A DNA stretch of 64,000 bases from contig JAIYBC010000030.1 in NCBI GenBank assembly GCA_027488845.1, positions 62,001 to 126,000 of the forward strand, given 5' to 3'. Below the pieces are notes generated by a model that saw only the letters and a list, made by a program, of their open reading frames with translations, ran no database searches and had not been told where the DNA came from. This DNA is from Verrucomicrobiales bacterium (GTDB lineage Bacteria > Verrucomicrobiota > Verrucomicrobiia > Limisphaerales > UBA9464). This document shows positions 56,460 to 64,000 of this stretch, in pieces. Positions within the stretch are counted from its first letter, which is position 1; each line of letters starts with the position of its first letter. A program made the translations under genes and the position numbers.

Positions 56460-57934
56460 GGGTCCCGAGGATCAACTTTGGTGCAGTTTGGAACTCGCCT
56501 ACAGCTACTACTTGGGCAAGTTTTGCTACTCGCTCATTGGGAATGTTTATTCTTTTCCCCTGGGTGCTAAAGACATATACAACGGCTCAGGTTGCATATT
56601 GGCAGGTTCTTGGACTTATATTTGGGATTCAGGTGTTAGCTGAATCTGGTTTCGGTCAGTCTTTTGTTCGAGCCATATCTTACGGATACAGTGGTGTAGA
56701 GGATCTTGATGGCAAAACGAAAACAGGTGAATACAAATCGCAGCCCAACGTTAACCTGTTGACAAGAATTTTCGGGACGATGCAGTCAGTATATAATGTC
56801 ACCTCCACAATCCTAGTTATATTGATAATGCTGCTCGGAATTCCGGCGGTGTCAAAAAGAATTAGTGCAATAAAGTTGGAATCTAGCGAATACTTTTGGA
56901 TAACCCCTCTTCCGACAGAGGTGGTTCTTTGGTTCTTATTTTTCTGCGTAACAATTTCGACGACAATTGCATTCAGGTGTGGGATGTACTCTGCCGCCAC
57001 CTTAGGGCTACAAAAAGTAACAAAATTGAGAAAGTGGGAGTCGTTGGTGGGAGGTGCTGGGATAATTTCAAGCTATATTGCAATTAGGTTTAAATGTTCT
57101 TTTGAAGTATTTATTCTTGTAAATCAAGTGTGGTGTGTCGTTGGAGGGGTGGTCAATCGGTGGGTAGGGAGAAAGGAAATCAGAGATGTAATAGTCAATA
57201 TCCCTCCAAAGCTATATGATCCACAAATCTTTAATCACATTTGGTTAAGAGCCTGGAGAAGTGGTTTAGGAGTGCTTTTCTCGTACTTAGTCGTTCAAGG
57301 TACAGGACTCATCTACGCGCAAGGAAACGACACGGTTGGAATCGCAAACTATTTGCTAGCTGTACGTCTACTTCAAGTAATATCGCAGGCATCGCAAGCC
57401 CCGTTTTATAGTAAAATTCCAGAGTTTGCTGTAGACTGGGCCAGGGGAGCGGTACCCGAATTAGTTCAAAAAGCTAGTCAATCAATGAAGCTCTCCCTCT
57501 TGGCTTTTGTGGTTCCTTGGGCACTTGGCGGGATTTTCGGCCCAGCAATCTTAGAACGCCTAGAGAGTAAAACGCCATTTCCAACCAACGGGGTCTGGAC
57601 ACTATTAGGCATATCGATAATATGCGAGCGTTATGGTGCCATGCATCTCCAGCTATATAGTGTTACTGATAGAATCGTGTGGCACATTGTAAACGGAGTG
57701 GCAGGATTATTTTACTCGATCACAGCATTCGTTTTGTTTCCAAAATTTGGAATTCTTGGTGTCTGTCTTTCTGCCCTTCTGGCAAACCTTCTAATCTATT
57801 CAGCAATTAGCTCTTCGCTATCTCGGCGGGCCTTCAGGCTTTCGGTAGTAGATTTTGATCTTAAAACCTTTGGTCCGGCGATTATAGTGGCTCTTGTTTA
57901 CCTAAGTCTAGTTGTGTGGGGAATGGTATTCTAA
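56456..57934 (+). CDS. Polysaccharide flippase-like (Wzx/MATE-type) membrane protein
   Basis: Predicted 492 aa, about 12-14 hydrophobic helices, from GTG 56456 overlapping the dehydrogenase stop. An N-terminal ATTWASFATRSLGMFILFPW and a mid-protein YLLAVRLLQVISQASQAPFYSK region resemble the lipid-linked oligosaccharide flippase superfamily. Sequence conservation in this family is low, so the call is by topology and position between sugar-nucleotide genes and a polymerase-like gene. It would move undecaprenyl-linked repeat units across the inner membrane. First complete gene of the AT-rich part. Confidence 0.78.
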   Translation: MRVPRINFGAVWNSPTATTWASFATRSLGMFILFPWVLKTYTTAQVAYWQVLGLIFGIQVLAESGFGQSFVRAISYGYSGVEDLDGKTKTGEYKSQPNVNLLTRIFGTMQSVYNVTSTILVILIMLLGIPAVSKRISAIKLESSEYFWITPLPTEVVLWFLFFCVTISTTIAFRCGMYSAATLGLQKVTKLRKWESLVGGAGIISSYIAIRFKCSFEVFILVNQVWCVVGGVVNRWVGRKEIRDVIVNIPPKLYDPQIFNHIWLRAWRSGLGVLFSYLVVQGTGLIYAQGNDTVGIANYLLAVRLLQVISQASQAPFYSKIPEFAVDWARGAVPELVQKASQSMKLSLLAFVVPWALGGIFGPAILERLESKTPFPTNGVWTLLGISIICERYGAMHLQLYSVTDRIVWHIVNGVAGLFYSITAFVLFPKFGILGVCLSALLANLLIYSAISSSLSRRAFRLSVVDFDLKTFGPAIIVALVYLSLVVWGMVF

Positions 57935-57942
57935 AAGTTACA

Positions 57943-59244
57943 ATGTTAGTAATACTCATATTTCCGACTTCTATAGGTCTACTTCTTGCCTATGGATCAG
58001 AAAGGCGGATAATTCAATTAGCAATACTTGGAGTAATCGTTGCCTGCGGAGTCGTTGATCTCTTCTATGGGGGAAAACGGAAAGCGCCCCGTTCAATATG
58101 GACTGTGTATATTCTTCTAATAAATACAGTAAGCGTTTTCTTGGTCAATACGTTTGATAATGACTCCGGTCTAGAGGGTTCAAAAGTTCTGACCGCATTT
58201 CTAATCTTGCTTCTAGGCTTAGCAGTATTTATTTGCACTCAAAGGACTGTATCTTTTGCATTTCTTAAAAGACATTCCTCAATCGGACTCGGATTATTGA
58301 TTTGGTCCTCAATCTCTGTGGTGCTAACAAAACTTGGATTTGTAGGGCAAAGTACTCTTGAGATTTATGGTGGGCATTCAGAGTCAGTAATGTCCGGAGG
58401 GGCACGTGAACTACTTGTTGGATTTCGGGGGATTATTTCAGGCGGAATTTGTTGTACTCTAGGCGCTGTATATTCAATTTCCTGTTGGTTTGAAAAAGCG
58501 TCGAGAGGTGAAAGATTAGTTTTAACTATTCTAGGAATTATCTCCGCCGCGGGAATTGTAATTACAGATACTCGAAGCGGCGCAACTATTCTTGCGATAA
58601 TTGCTATCTTTTTAGCATCGTTCGGAATTCGGAAGGTATTCTTAAAGGGTGCAAGTAGTTTTTACGCGATAACCGATAAAGTCATTGGATACATTTTAAT
58701 ATTCACTATCAACATAGTCCCATTGTTTGTGCCGCTTGTGGAGTACGTTGTCATTAGCCTGCTGTCTGACATCGGTGGAGATTTTCTCTTTCGAAAATCA
58801 ACAGAAAGTACGATGGCTCTGTCAGGTAGGACAGACGTCTGGTCAATAGCCCTAGAATATATCAGTGCCCAAGGTATTCAATTCATCACCTTCAATCCGA
58901 TTGGTGAATATGGTGCTGGAGTGTCCGGATATATTCATTCGACCGGTGTAGTTCCCGGGGCCCCAGAATCTGCGCACAGCCACAATGCAATAATGAATAC
59001 ATATTTTTCATTTGGGCTAATTGGTGTTGGTGTACTAAATCTACATCTGGCGCTACTTCACCAACGTATTAGCAAATGCCTTAAAAACAATCAAGTTGCA
59101 ATCAAGTACATGGCGATGTTCTATGCGATTCTCCTATTCTCAGTGATTGAATCGATGTTTTCAGTTCTATATGTCTATTTCATGCCGGCTCTGATTCTTC
59201 TGTCTCTTGAAGCATGGTCAATGCCGGAAACGGAAAACAAATAA
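57943..59244 (+). CDS. O-antigen/polysaccharide polymerase-like (Wzy/ligase-type) membrane protein
   Basis: Predicted 433 aa with about 10-12 helices, start ATG 57943 (MLVILIFPTSIGLLLAYG), 8 bp after the flippase stop; a GTG at 57916 would overlap it. A large periplasmic loop before the last helices (RKSTESTMALSGRTDVWSIA, about residues 285-305, then ..PESAHSHNAIMNTYFSFG) contains the SGRTDxW and H-S-H-N-x-x-x-x-x-x-x-x-G features common to Wzy polymerases and WaaL ligases. A polymerase is the more likely of the two because a flippase and glycosyltransferases are adjacent. Confidence 0.82.
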   Translation: MLVILIFPTSIGLLLAYGSERRIIQLAILGVIVACGVVDLFYGGKRKAPRSIWTVYILLINTVSVFLVNTFDNDSGLEGSKVLTAFLILLLGLAVFICTQRTVSFAFLKRHSSIGLGLLIWSSISVVLTKLGFVGQSTLEIYGGHSESVMSGGARELLVGFRGIISGGICCTLGAVYSISCWFEKASRGERLVLTILGIISAAGIVITDTRSGATILAIIAIFLASFGIRKVFLKGASSFYAITDKVIGYILIFTINIVPLFVPLVEYVVISLLSDIGGDFLFRKSTESTMALSGRTDVWSIALEYISAQGIQFITFNPIGEYGAGVSGYIHSTGVVPGAPESAHSHNAIMNTYFSFGLIGVGVLNLHLALLHQRISKCLKNNQVAIKYMAMFYAILLFSVIESMFSVLYVYFMPALILLSLEAWSMPETENK

Positions 59245-59260
59245 AGTCCTGCGATTTAAG

Positions 59261-60088
59261 ATGATTGAGGAAAGCGACATCCAAAAAATAAAATGCCTGA
59301 GGCCAGATATCGATCCAATTCGGTCTGCTTTCGGTGACCAAATCCACCTTTGGTCATCAGCCTTGGACAGATTTAGGTGGAATATATCCCGAGTCGGTCG
59401 GGGAAGCAGAAGAATGATGCTACTAGAGAAGGATAAGTATTATGGCAAAAAGGCTGTAATTCTTTGTAATGGGCCTTCGTTAAACCTAGTAGACTTCAAT
59501 CAACTTTGCGGTGTGTTCTGCATTGGGCTAAATAAGGTTAATCTTCTGTTTGAACGAACTTTATTTCGGCCTGATATTATTGTTGCGGTGAATCGACTGG
59601 TAATCGAACAAAACCAGTCGTTTTTCAACTCAACCTCAATACCGCTATATATCTCCAGTGTCGGAAAGGATGTGATTCAGTATAGGGAGAATATTAGGTT
59701 TCTTCACGTGGTTCGGTCCAGAAAATTTGCTAGAGATACATCTGGATCAGTTGCAGAAGGGGCAACAGTTACATATGTAGCTTTGCAGTTGGCATTCCAT
59801 CTCGGATTCACTGAAGTCGCTTTGGTAGGATGCGATCACAACTTTGCAGTCAAAGGCAGCCCAAATAAAACAGTTACCTCTCAAGAACAAGATAAGAGTC
59901 ACTTTGATCCCAACTACTTTGGTCCAGGAATTAAATGGCAACTGCCCGATCTTGAAGAGAGCGAAGCCTCCTATCGACTTGCGCTCTTAAACTATGCGGC
60001 ATTCGGACGAAGAGTTGTGAACGCCACAGAAGGTGGGAAGCTAGAAGTTTATCCGAGGATATCCCTCCAAGAGTTTCTAAAGCAATAG
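59261..60088 (+). CDS. MptE-like/MAF_flag10 domain (PF01973-type) protein
   Basis: Predicted 275 aa, start ATG 59261 (MIEESDIQKIKC), 16 bp after the polymerase stop. The domain core is clear: KKAVILCNGPSLNLVDFNQL near residue 66, FCIGLNKVNLLFERTLFRPD, VAEGATVTYVALQLAFHLGF and EVALVGCDHNFAVKGSPNK near 186. The domain occurs in archaeal 6-hydroxymethylpterin pyrophosphokinases and in Maf proteins that glycosylate flagellin with nonulosonic acids; relatives are frequent in polysaccharide loci. A role as a glycosyltransferase for a CMP-activated sugar is an inference from that and from the NeuA-like gene upstream. Confidence 0.8.
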   Translation: MIEESDIQKIKCLRPDIDPIRSAFGDQIHLWSSALDRFRWNISRVGRGSRRMMLLEKDKYYGKKAVILCNGPSLNLVDFNQLCGVFCIGLNKVNLLFERTLFRPDIIVAVNRLVIEQNQSFFNSTSIPLYISSVGKDVIQYRENIRFLHVVRSRKFARDTSGSVAEGATVTYVALQLAFHLGFTEVALVGCDHNFAVKGSPNKTVTSQEQDKSHFDPNYFGPGIKWQLPDLEESEASYRLALLNYAAFGRRVVNATEGGKLEVYPRISLQEFLKQ

Positions 60089-60094
60089 AAGTTC

Positions 60095-60889
60095 ATGATC
60101 TCTGTTATTACGCCAACATTCAATGCGTTAGATTCCCTTAAGCGGACCATCCGAAGTATTCAGGAGATGAATGTTGAACTGGAGCATGTAATTATTGATG
60201 GTGGAAGTACTGACGGGACGATTGATTATATAAATGAATTGAGACAGAACTCGATTCGGTTCGTCACAGGCAAAGATGAAGGAATGTATGACGCGATTCA
60301 AAATGGCTTTTCACGAGCCGTCGGTGATATTCAATGTTGGCTGAATGCGGGTGACTTGTATTTTCCTTGGACTGGTTCCGTTGTGGAAGAAACGTTTCGA
60401 ACCAACAGGAGGATTCAATGGCTAACCGGGGTTCCTTGCACTCTTTACAGTGCGAAACAGGTGGAAAGTTGTAGCTATACTCCGATTTATCATCAGTCGA
60501 TCATCAGGAAAGGATTTCACAATGGTTGCCACTTGCCCTTGATTCAGCAGGAATCAACGTTCTGGACTCGCGATCTTTGGAATCGATCTTCGGGGTCAGC
60601 GATTCTGAAAGGACAAGGAAGGGGGAAAGGCTTTGCTTGTGACTACAAATTGTGGCGTCGATTTGCGGAGTACGAAAAGCTGTATACAGTACGCTCTCCC
60701 CTTGCCGCATTTGCGGTTACGCCGGGACAAATCAGTGAAAAACATCGGGTCAAGTATTTTGAGGAATGTGGTGTTTCACATGTTCCAGAAAAGCCAAATT
60801 GGGTCTTCCATCAACTTTTCAAGATTGTCTCAGTAGCTTGTACACGAAACGCGGTGTTTCCTAGAACAGTATCGCCGCCTAAGGCATAA
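60095..60889 (+). CDS. Family 2 glycosyltransferase
   Basis: Predicted 264 aa, start 6 bp after the previous stop. GT-A nucleotide-binding landmarks: MISVITPTFNALDSLKRTIR, EHVIIDGGSTDGTIDYI near residue 31, SFVTGKDEGMYDAIQNGF-like KDEGMYDAIQNGFSRAVGD near 59 and IQCWLNAGDLY (the DxD-equivalent is NAGD, near 82). A later IQQESTFWTRDLWNR gives the acidic QES/E-type catalytic region. This is the WcaA-like subset used in colanic-acid and capsule assembly. It adds one sugar to the lipid-linked unit; donor unknown. Confidence 0.9.
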   Translation: MISVITPTFNALDSLKRTIRSIQEMNVELEHVIIDGGSTDGTIDYINELRQNSIRFVTGKDEGMYDAIQNGFSRAVGDIQCWLNAGDLYFPWTGSVVEETFRTNRRIQWLTGVPCTLYSAKQVESCSYTPIYHQSIIRKGFHNGCHLPLIQQESTFWTRDLWNRSSGSAILKGQGRGKGFACDYKLWRRFAEYEKLYTVRSPLAAFAVTPGQISEKHRVKYFEECGVSHVPEKPNWVFHQLFKIVSVACTRNAVFPRTVSPPKA

Positions 60890-60913
60890 CTGAGAGGGTA
60901 TCGATATACAAAT

Positions 60914-61783
60914 ATGCCGCATCCCCAAAAGCCAATGTTCTCAGTTGTTATTCCAAGCTATCAGCAAGGTCGTTTTCTTCGTGAAGCGCTGGAGTCGGTT
61001 CTTCAACAAGAGAGTTGTTCTGAAATTCTGATCATGGACGGTGGATCCAAGGATGACAGCGTGTCGGTTATTAAGGAATATGAAGACAGAATTAGTTGGT
61101 GGCGTTCGGGGCCGGATGGTGGACAAGCTCAAGCAGTCAACGAAGGTGTTCAACGGGCAACTGGTGAAGTCATATGTTGGCTAAATAGTGATGACTTTCT
61201 TGTCGCTGGAGCGTTGAAGGCTGTCGAAGATTCCTTTAGGAGCAATCCAGATCTTGAGATGCTTGTAGGATCAGCGTTTTGGTGCAACGAGGACGCTACG
61301 GAATTTTCATTTTGGTCCGCACCAAGGCGCTTGATGCTAGGTGATCTATCAAAAGCATATTCATTTTTGGCGCAACCGTCAGTATTTATAAAACGTTCGG
61401 TTTGGGAGAAAGTGGCCTATCTCGATGAATCGCTTCATTTCTCTCTAGATTATGATTTCTGGATTCGATGCCTGAAAGCTGGTGTACGTACAAAACTGAT
61501 CGATTTCCCGCTATCCGTGAATCGTATTCAGCCTTCCGCTAAGTCTCGAGATGCCAGAATGTTTGATGAGATATTTGAGCGTTCAAAGTTTCATTTTGGT
61601 AAATCTGACTTGAGGCGGCCAACTGGGTACCTCGAAGCGTTTGGATTTGATCTGTTTCGGATCTTTCCGATACGGTTCATTTTTAGCACAATTTTCCGAA
61701 AAATAAACAATCGAGATTCGGCTCTGCCTGGCTCCAACGTTCCTCTACGTTACCAAAAATTGGCTGTACGTCCAAAGCTATAG
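60914..61783 (+). CDS. Family 2 glycosyltransferase
   Basis: Predicted 289 aa. GT-A landmarks: MFSVVIPSYQQGRFLREALE, EILIMDGGSKDDSVSVIKEY near residue 37, WWRSGPDGGQAQAVNEGVQR near 57, and ICWLNSDDFLVAGAL with the DxD-like NSDD near 85. An FLAQPSVFIKRSVWEKVAYL segment and FSLDYDFWIRCLKAG (acidic DYDFW) close the catalytic domain. The C-terminus is basic and hydrophobic (FGFDLFRIFPIRFIFSTIFR) and may sit at the membrane. Probably adds a sugar to the same repeat unit as the preceding GT2. AT-rich like its neighbours. Confidence 0.92.
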   Translation: MPHPQKPMFSVVIPSYQQGRFLREALESVLQQESCSEILIMDGGSKDDSVSVIKEYEDRISWWRSGPDGGQAQAVNEGVQRATGEVICWLNSDDFLVAGALKAVEDSFRSNPDLEMLVGSAFWCNEDATEFSFWSAPRRLMLGDLSKAYSFLAQPSVFIKRSVWEKVAYLDESLHFSLDYDFWIRCLKAGVRTKLIDFPLSVNRIQPSAKSRDARMFDEIFERSKFHFGKSDLRRPTGYLEAFGFDLFRIFPIRFIFSTIFRKINNRDSALPGSNVPLRYQKLAVRPKL

Positions 61784-61926
61784 ATGATTCGATTCATGAT
61801 ATAGGTATGCGAGTATCCTTTCCATGGGGTGATTAATATCTTAAGTGCTGAATTTTGGAGAAGTAGTACAGTTCGTGGTAAAAGAATAGAGTCGCGAGCA
61901 AAGTTTCAACCTGTATAAGCCCACAA

Positions 61927-62709
61927 ATGCAAGAGTCTTCTTCTGATAGTGACTTAATTAGAAATAGAGACGAATATTCCCGGCATTGGAGAAGCCGGTT
62001 TCGGAAGACATGGAACTACAGCTCGCAGGGTAAACTTAAAAGGTTTCGGGGACTGATTCAGGAGTTTCGTCTGAATTCAAGAGCTAGCCTGTCGGTATTC
62101 GACCAAGGCTTTGGACTTGGGCTTATGTTGTTCTCTTTTGATAAGTCCTGTCACTTGGCTGGTCTTGAACTTTCTACAGAAGTTGTACAGGAGGTTACGC
62201 AATTCGGACGGAAGCAAGGTTTTGTCGACATGGATTTGCGGGTATTTAATGAAGAAAAGACGATTGCATCTTCTTGGCCGTGCAAATTTGACGTTGTGAT
62301 CTCGAGTCATGTACTTGAACATATCTCCAAGCCTGAAATCGCACTGCGCGATCTTTTGACTGTCTTAAAGCCTGGTGGTATTGCGATATTGGCAGTTCCA
62401 ATTAATGAGTTGCCTGGTGAGGATTTGAATCATTTCTTTTTCTTTTCCCAAAGTTCGCTAGTGGAAATTGTCCGTTCCGAGGGGCTGAAGATATCCAAGT
62501 GCGTCGAGTGCGACTGCATCTGGGATCTGCTATCTCCCTTGGCTTACCGGCTACAACGAAGAAGTAATCCATTCCTGAAAATTCTAAGTTTTGGGATTAA
62601 TGGGGTTACTTCAATTCTGCCGCTTTGTTTCCTTCAAGGGATTGATGCAATACTAAAGCGATGTGGTTATAAGCCTCGGCAAATCTTCTTGGTAGCCAGA
62701 AAGGAGTAG
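61927..62709 (+). CDS. Class I SAM-dependent methyltransferase
   Basis: Predicted 260 aa. The SAM motif I region reads LSVFDQGFGLGLMLFSFD, where the usual DxGxGxG is DQGFGLG near residue 60; the acidic residue is in HLAGLELSTEVVQEV, and FDVVISSHVLEHISKPEIAL near 120 is the typical post-motif. A GGIAILAVPINELPGEDLNH segment follows, then an amphipathic C-terminus. Likely a sugar methyltransferase or modifying enzyme of the polysaccharide. The 143 bp upstream (61784-61926) is AT-rich; no clear hairpin or promoter pair was seen there. The start ATG at 61927 opens MQESSSDSDLIRNRDEY. Confidence 0.85.
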   Translation: MQESSSDSDLIRNRDEYSRHWRSRFRKTWNYSSQGKLKRFRGLIQEFRLNSRASLSVFDQGFGLGLMLFSFDKSCHLAGLELSTEVVQEVTQFGRKQGFVDMDLRVFNEEKTIASSWPCKFDVVISSHVLEHISKPEIALRDLLTVLKPGGIAILAVPINELPGEDLNHFFFFSQSSLVEIVRSEGLKISKCVECDCIWDLLSPLAYRLQRRSNPFLKILSFGINGVTSILPLCFLQGIDAILKRCGYKPRQIFLVARKE

Positions 62710-62769
62710 GTTGAGATCGCGTCTTCTCAGTCTTAAACTCTGAACGCTGTAACAATTCCAATTTATTAG

Positions 62770-63960
62770 ATGATGTTGCTGAGTTCGAATAAGTTTAGTT
62801 CTCTCCACACTCTGCATAGTCTCGATAACAGGCTTGGGGGAGCTGTTCACGCTGGTTTAAATGTGTGTAAACACTTAGTGGAGTCTGGGCAGGCTGTTCT
62901 AGTGGTAGCAACGCGAGGCCCTCAGGATGATCTCGAATATCTCAGAAGTAGCTATCATGCAGTGCCTTGCCAATTCATGCGGCGAAGGGCCCCGGCGAGA
63001 TGGTACAACGGCGAGAATCTTCTGGGGCGGTTGACTTCTGAAATACCTAGGTTCGACTTGGTCGAGCTTCACGCGGTGTTTTCCTTTGTTACAATACGTG
63101 CCGCCCAAGCCTGCCGGCGACTAGGGAAACCCTATCTGTTACGTCCGCACGGTTCGCTTGACCCATTCGATCTCTCGAAGCGGGGTACGTTGAAGCGGCT
63201 TTTGGGGCCTGTTTTTCTTCGACCGGTTTTGGCTGGGTGTGCCGGGGTCATGTGTACCTCGCAACGTGAGGCCGACTTGATCGAGACCTATGGCGCGAAT
63301 CCACGCAGGTTTGTCGTTCCGCTACCGGTGCCCAGATTGCACTGTGAGCCCAACGCAGGAGCGGAATTTCGATCAAAGCATGGGATACCTTCGAACGCAT
63401 TTGTAGTTCTATTTCTGTCGCGGATCGACTACAAAAAGGGACTGGAATTCCTACTCCCGGCTCTTGCAGCGGCTCGACGGTCCCATCGGGATCTTTGGTT
63501 TGTCCTTGCCGGTAGTGGTGAGAAGGGGTTTGTTGAAGACATCCGTCAGAGGATTGAGGTATTGGGGCTTTCGGGGATCACACGCGAAGTTGGATTTGTA
63601 TCTGGATCTGAAAAAGCGGCTGCTTTTCAGGCATGCGATCTTTTTGCGCTCCCATCGCTTAATGAAAACTTCGGCATTGTTATTGTTGAAGCGATGCAGG
63701 CTGGTAGGCCCGTGTTAATCTCCGACCAAGTCTATATAAATCCCGAGATCGTTTCAAATCGCGCTGGAGTGCTCTGTCGCCCGGACCCGGATGATTGCAC
63801 AAGAGTTCTCATGGATGTCTTATCGAATCGGACTGAAGCACGGCGAATGGGAGAACAGGCTGCCACTCTTTCCCAAGCCAAGTTTAGTCCGGAGTCTGCT
63901 ACGCGGCAGCTTTTGGAGGTGTATTCTCAAATCACTAAGCCGGGAGACAAAATGCCATGA
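62770..63960 (+). CDS. Family 4 glycosyltransferase
   Basis: Predicted 396 aa GT-B glycosyltransferase. The N-terminal half has LGGAVHAGLNVCKHLVESGQ (acceptor-side Gly-rich loop, near residue 23) and YLLRPHGSLDPFDL near 120; the C-terminal donor-binding half has FLSRIDYKKGLEFLLPAL near 216, VLAGSGEKGFVEDI, EVGFVSGSEKAAAFQACDLF and the E-x7-E type motif in LPSLNENFGIVIVEAMQAGRP near 297. Its composition is intermediate between the high- and low-GC parts (32 of 60 by hand at 63121). It transfers a sugar from a nucleotide donor at the cytoplasmic face. The stop overlaps the next gene by ATGA. Confidence 0.95.
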   Translation: MMLLSSNKFSSLHTLHSLDNRLGGAVHAGLNVCKHLVESGQAVLVVATRGPQDDLEYLRSSYHAVPCQFMRRRAPARWYNGENLLGRLTSEIPRFDLVELHAVFSFVTIRAAQACRRLGKPYLLRPHGSLDPFDLSKRGTLKRLLGPVFLRPVLAGCAGVMCTSQREADLIETYGANPRRFVVPLPVPRLHCEPNAGAEFRSKHGIPSNAFVVLFLSRIDYKKGLEFLLPALAAARRSHRDLWFVLAGSGEKGFVEDIRQRIEVLGLSGITREVGFVSGSEKAAAFQACDLFALPSLNENFGIVIVEAMQAGRPVLISDQVYINPEIVSNRAGVLCRPDPDDCTRVLMDVLSNRTEARRMGEQAATLSQAKFSPESATRQLLEVYSQITKPGDKMP

Positions 63961-64000
63961 CAAAGAATTTTGCTATTCGTCGGCAATCTGGTGATCTTGA
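63957..64000 (+). CDS. Start of a downstream gene (3' end outside window)
   Basis: ATG at 63957 overlaps the GT4 stop by the ATGA arrangement (63957-63960) and the frame is open to the window edge, giving MTKNFAIRRQSGDL. Fourteen residues are too few to identify it; the coupling suggests another polysaccharide gene. Confidence 0.5.
   Translation, partial: MTKNFAIRRQSGDL

Noticed and set aside
59207-59260. Earlier start of the MptE-like gene
   Set aside because: It would overlap the polymerase gene by 38 bp and adds a Lys/Arg-rich stretch; ATG 59261 lies 16 bp after the stop.

Overview
The window is GC-rich for its first ~56 kb and looks like a member of the Verrucomicrobiota (Pedosphaera/Limisphaerales-like). 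This rests on the gene content: a DUF1592-type planctomycete/verrucomicrobial cytochrome, two DUF1080 (3-keto-disaccharide hydrolase) proteins, a PqaA-like protein, an H-x-G-D-G pseudopilin, a PEP-CTERM protein with an EpsI-type protein, and large secreted repeat proteins. The placement is an inference from gene families; there is no rRNA in the window.

1-19 kb: the tail of a membrane protein is translationally coupled to two tandem phosphodiester glycosidases (NAGPA family). Then come recA, an aldo/keto reductase-like protein that lacks catalytic residues, a pseudopilin, a 1159-aa secreted protein with an internal 663-bp duplication, an MFS transporter, a DUF1080 protein, an outer-membrane transporter-like protein, a small helical secreted protein, a chemotaxis receptor, and a minus-strand set (PqaA-like lipoprotein, methyltransferase, UbiA-type prenyltransferase). 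19-46.6 kb: a DUF1592 cytochrome, a membrane protein, Tex, thiC behind a TPP riboswitch, pyruvate carboxylase, a TfoX-like protein, an esterase/SMP-30 fusion, a DUF1080/M28 peptidase fusion, a PEP-CTERM protein, a subtilase, tyrS, ExoD, a GatB/YqeY + UVR-motif pair, and a 1530-aa RCC1/thrombospondin-type-3 surface protein.

46.9-64 kb is a surface-polysaccharide locus, all on the plus strand except one four-helix-bundle gene. A GbsR/MarR-like regulator and an EpsI-like protein are followed by GDP-fucose synthase, a YhcH protein, ADP-heptose epimerase, GDP-mannose dehydratase, an MBL-fold hydrolase, a GT2, a NeuA-like cytidylyltransferase and a 2-hydroxyacid dehydrogenase. Base composition drops abruptly inside the 3' end of that dehydrogenase (~56.28 kb). 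The remaining genes (flippase, O-antigen polymerase-like, MptE/Maf-like protein, two GT2, a methyltransferase, a GT4 and the start of one more gene) are AT-richer and look acquired. The high-GC part makes activated sugars (GDP-fucose, ADP-heptose, perhaps a CMP-sugar acid); the low-GC part assembles, flips and polymerises them.

The most unusual signal is non-coding. Intergenic spaces carry short-period repeats: a 7-bp unit GACGCCY in both orientations, a second 7-bp family around GCTCCCT, an 8-bp unit YTTCAACC, and REP-like hairpins of the form GTAGCCnCGCC-TGCCA-GGCGnGG. They are densest in the polysaccharide locus and sit against, or run into, gene starts and stops (TfoX-like, fcl, the four-helix gene, hldD at both ends, gmd, the cytidylyltransferase). 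No CRISPR array, tRNA, rRNA or transposase gene was seen.
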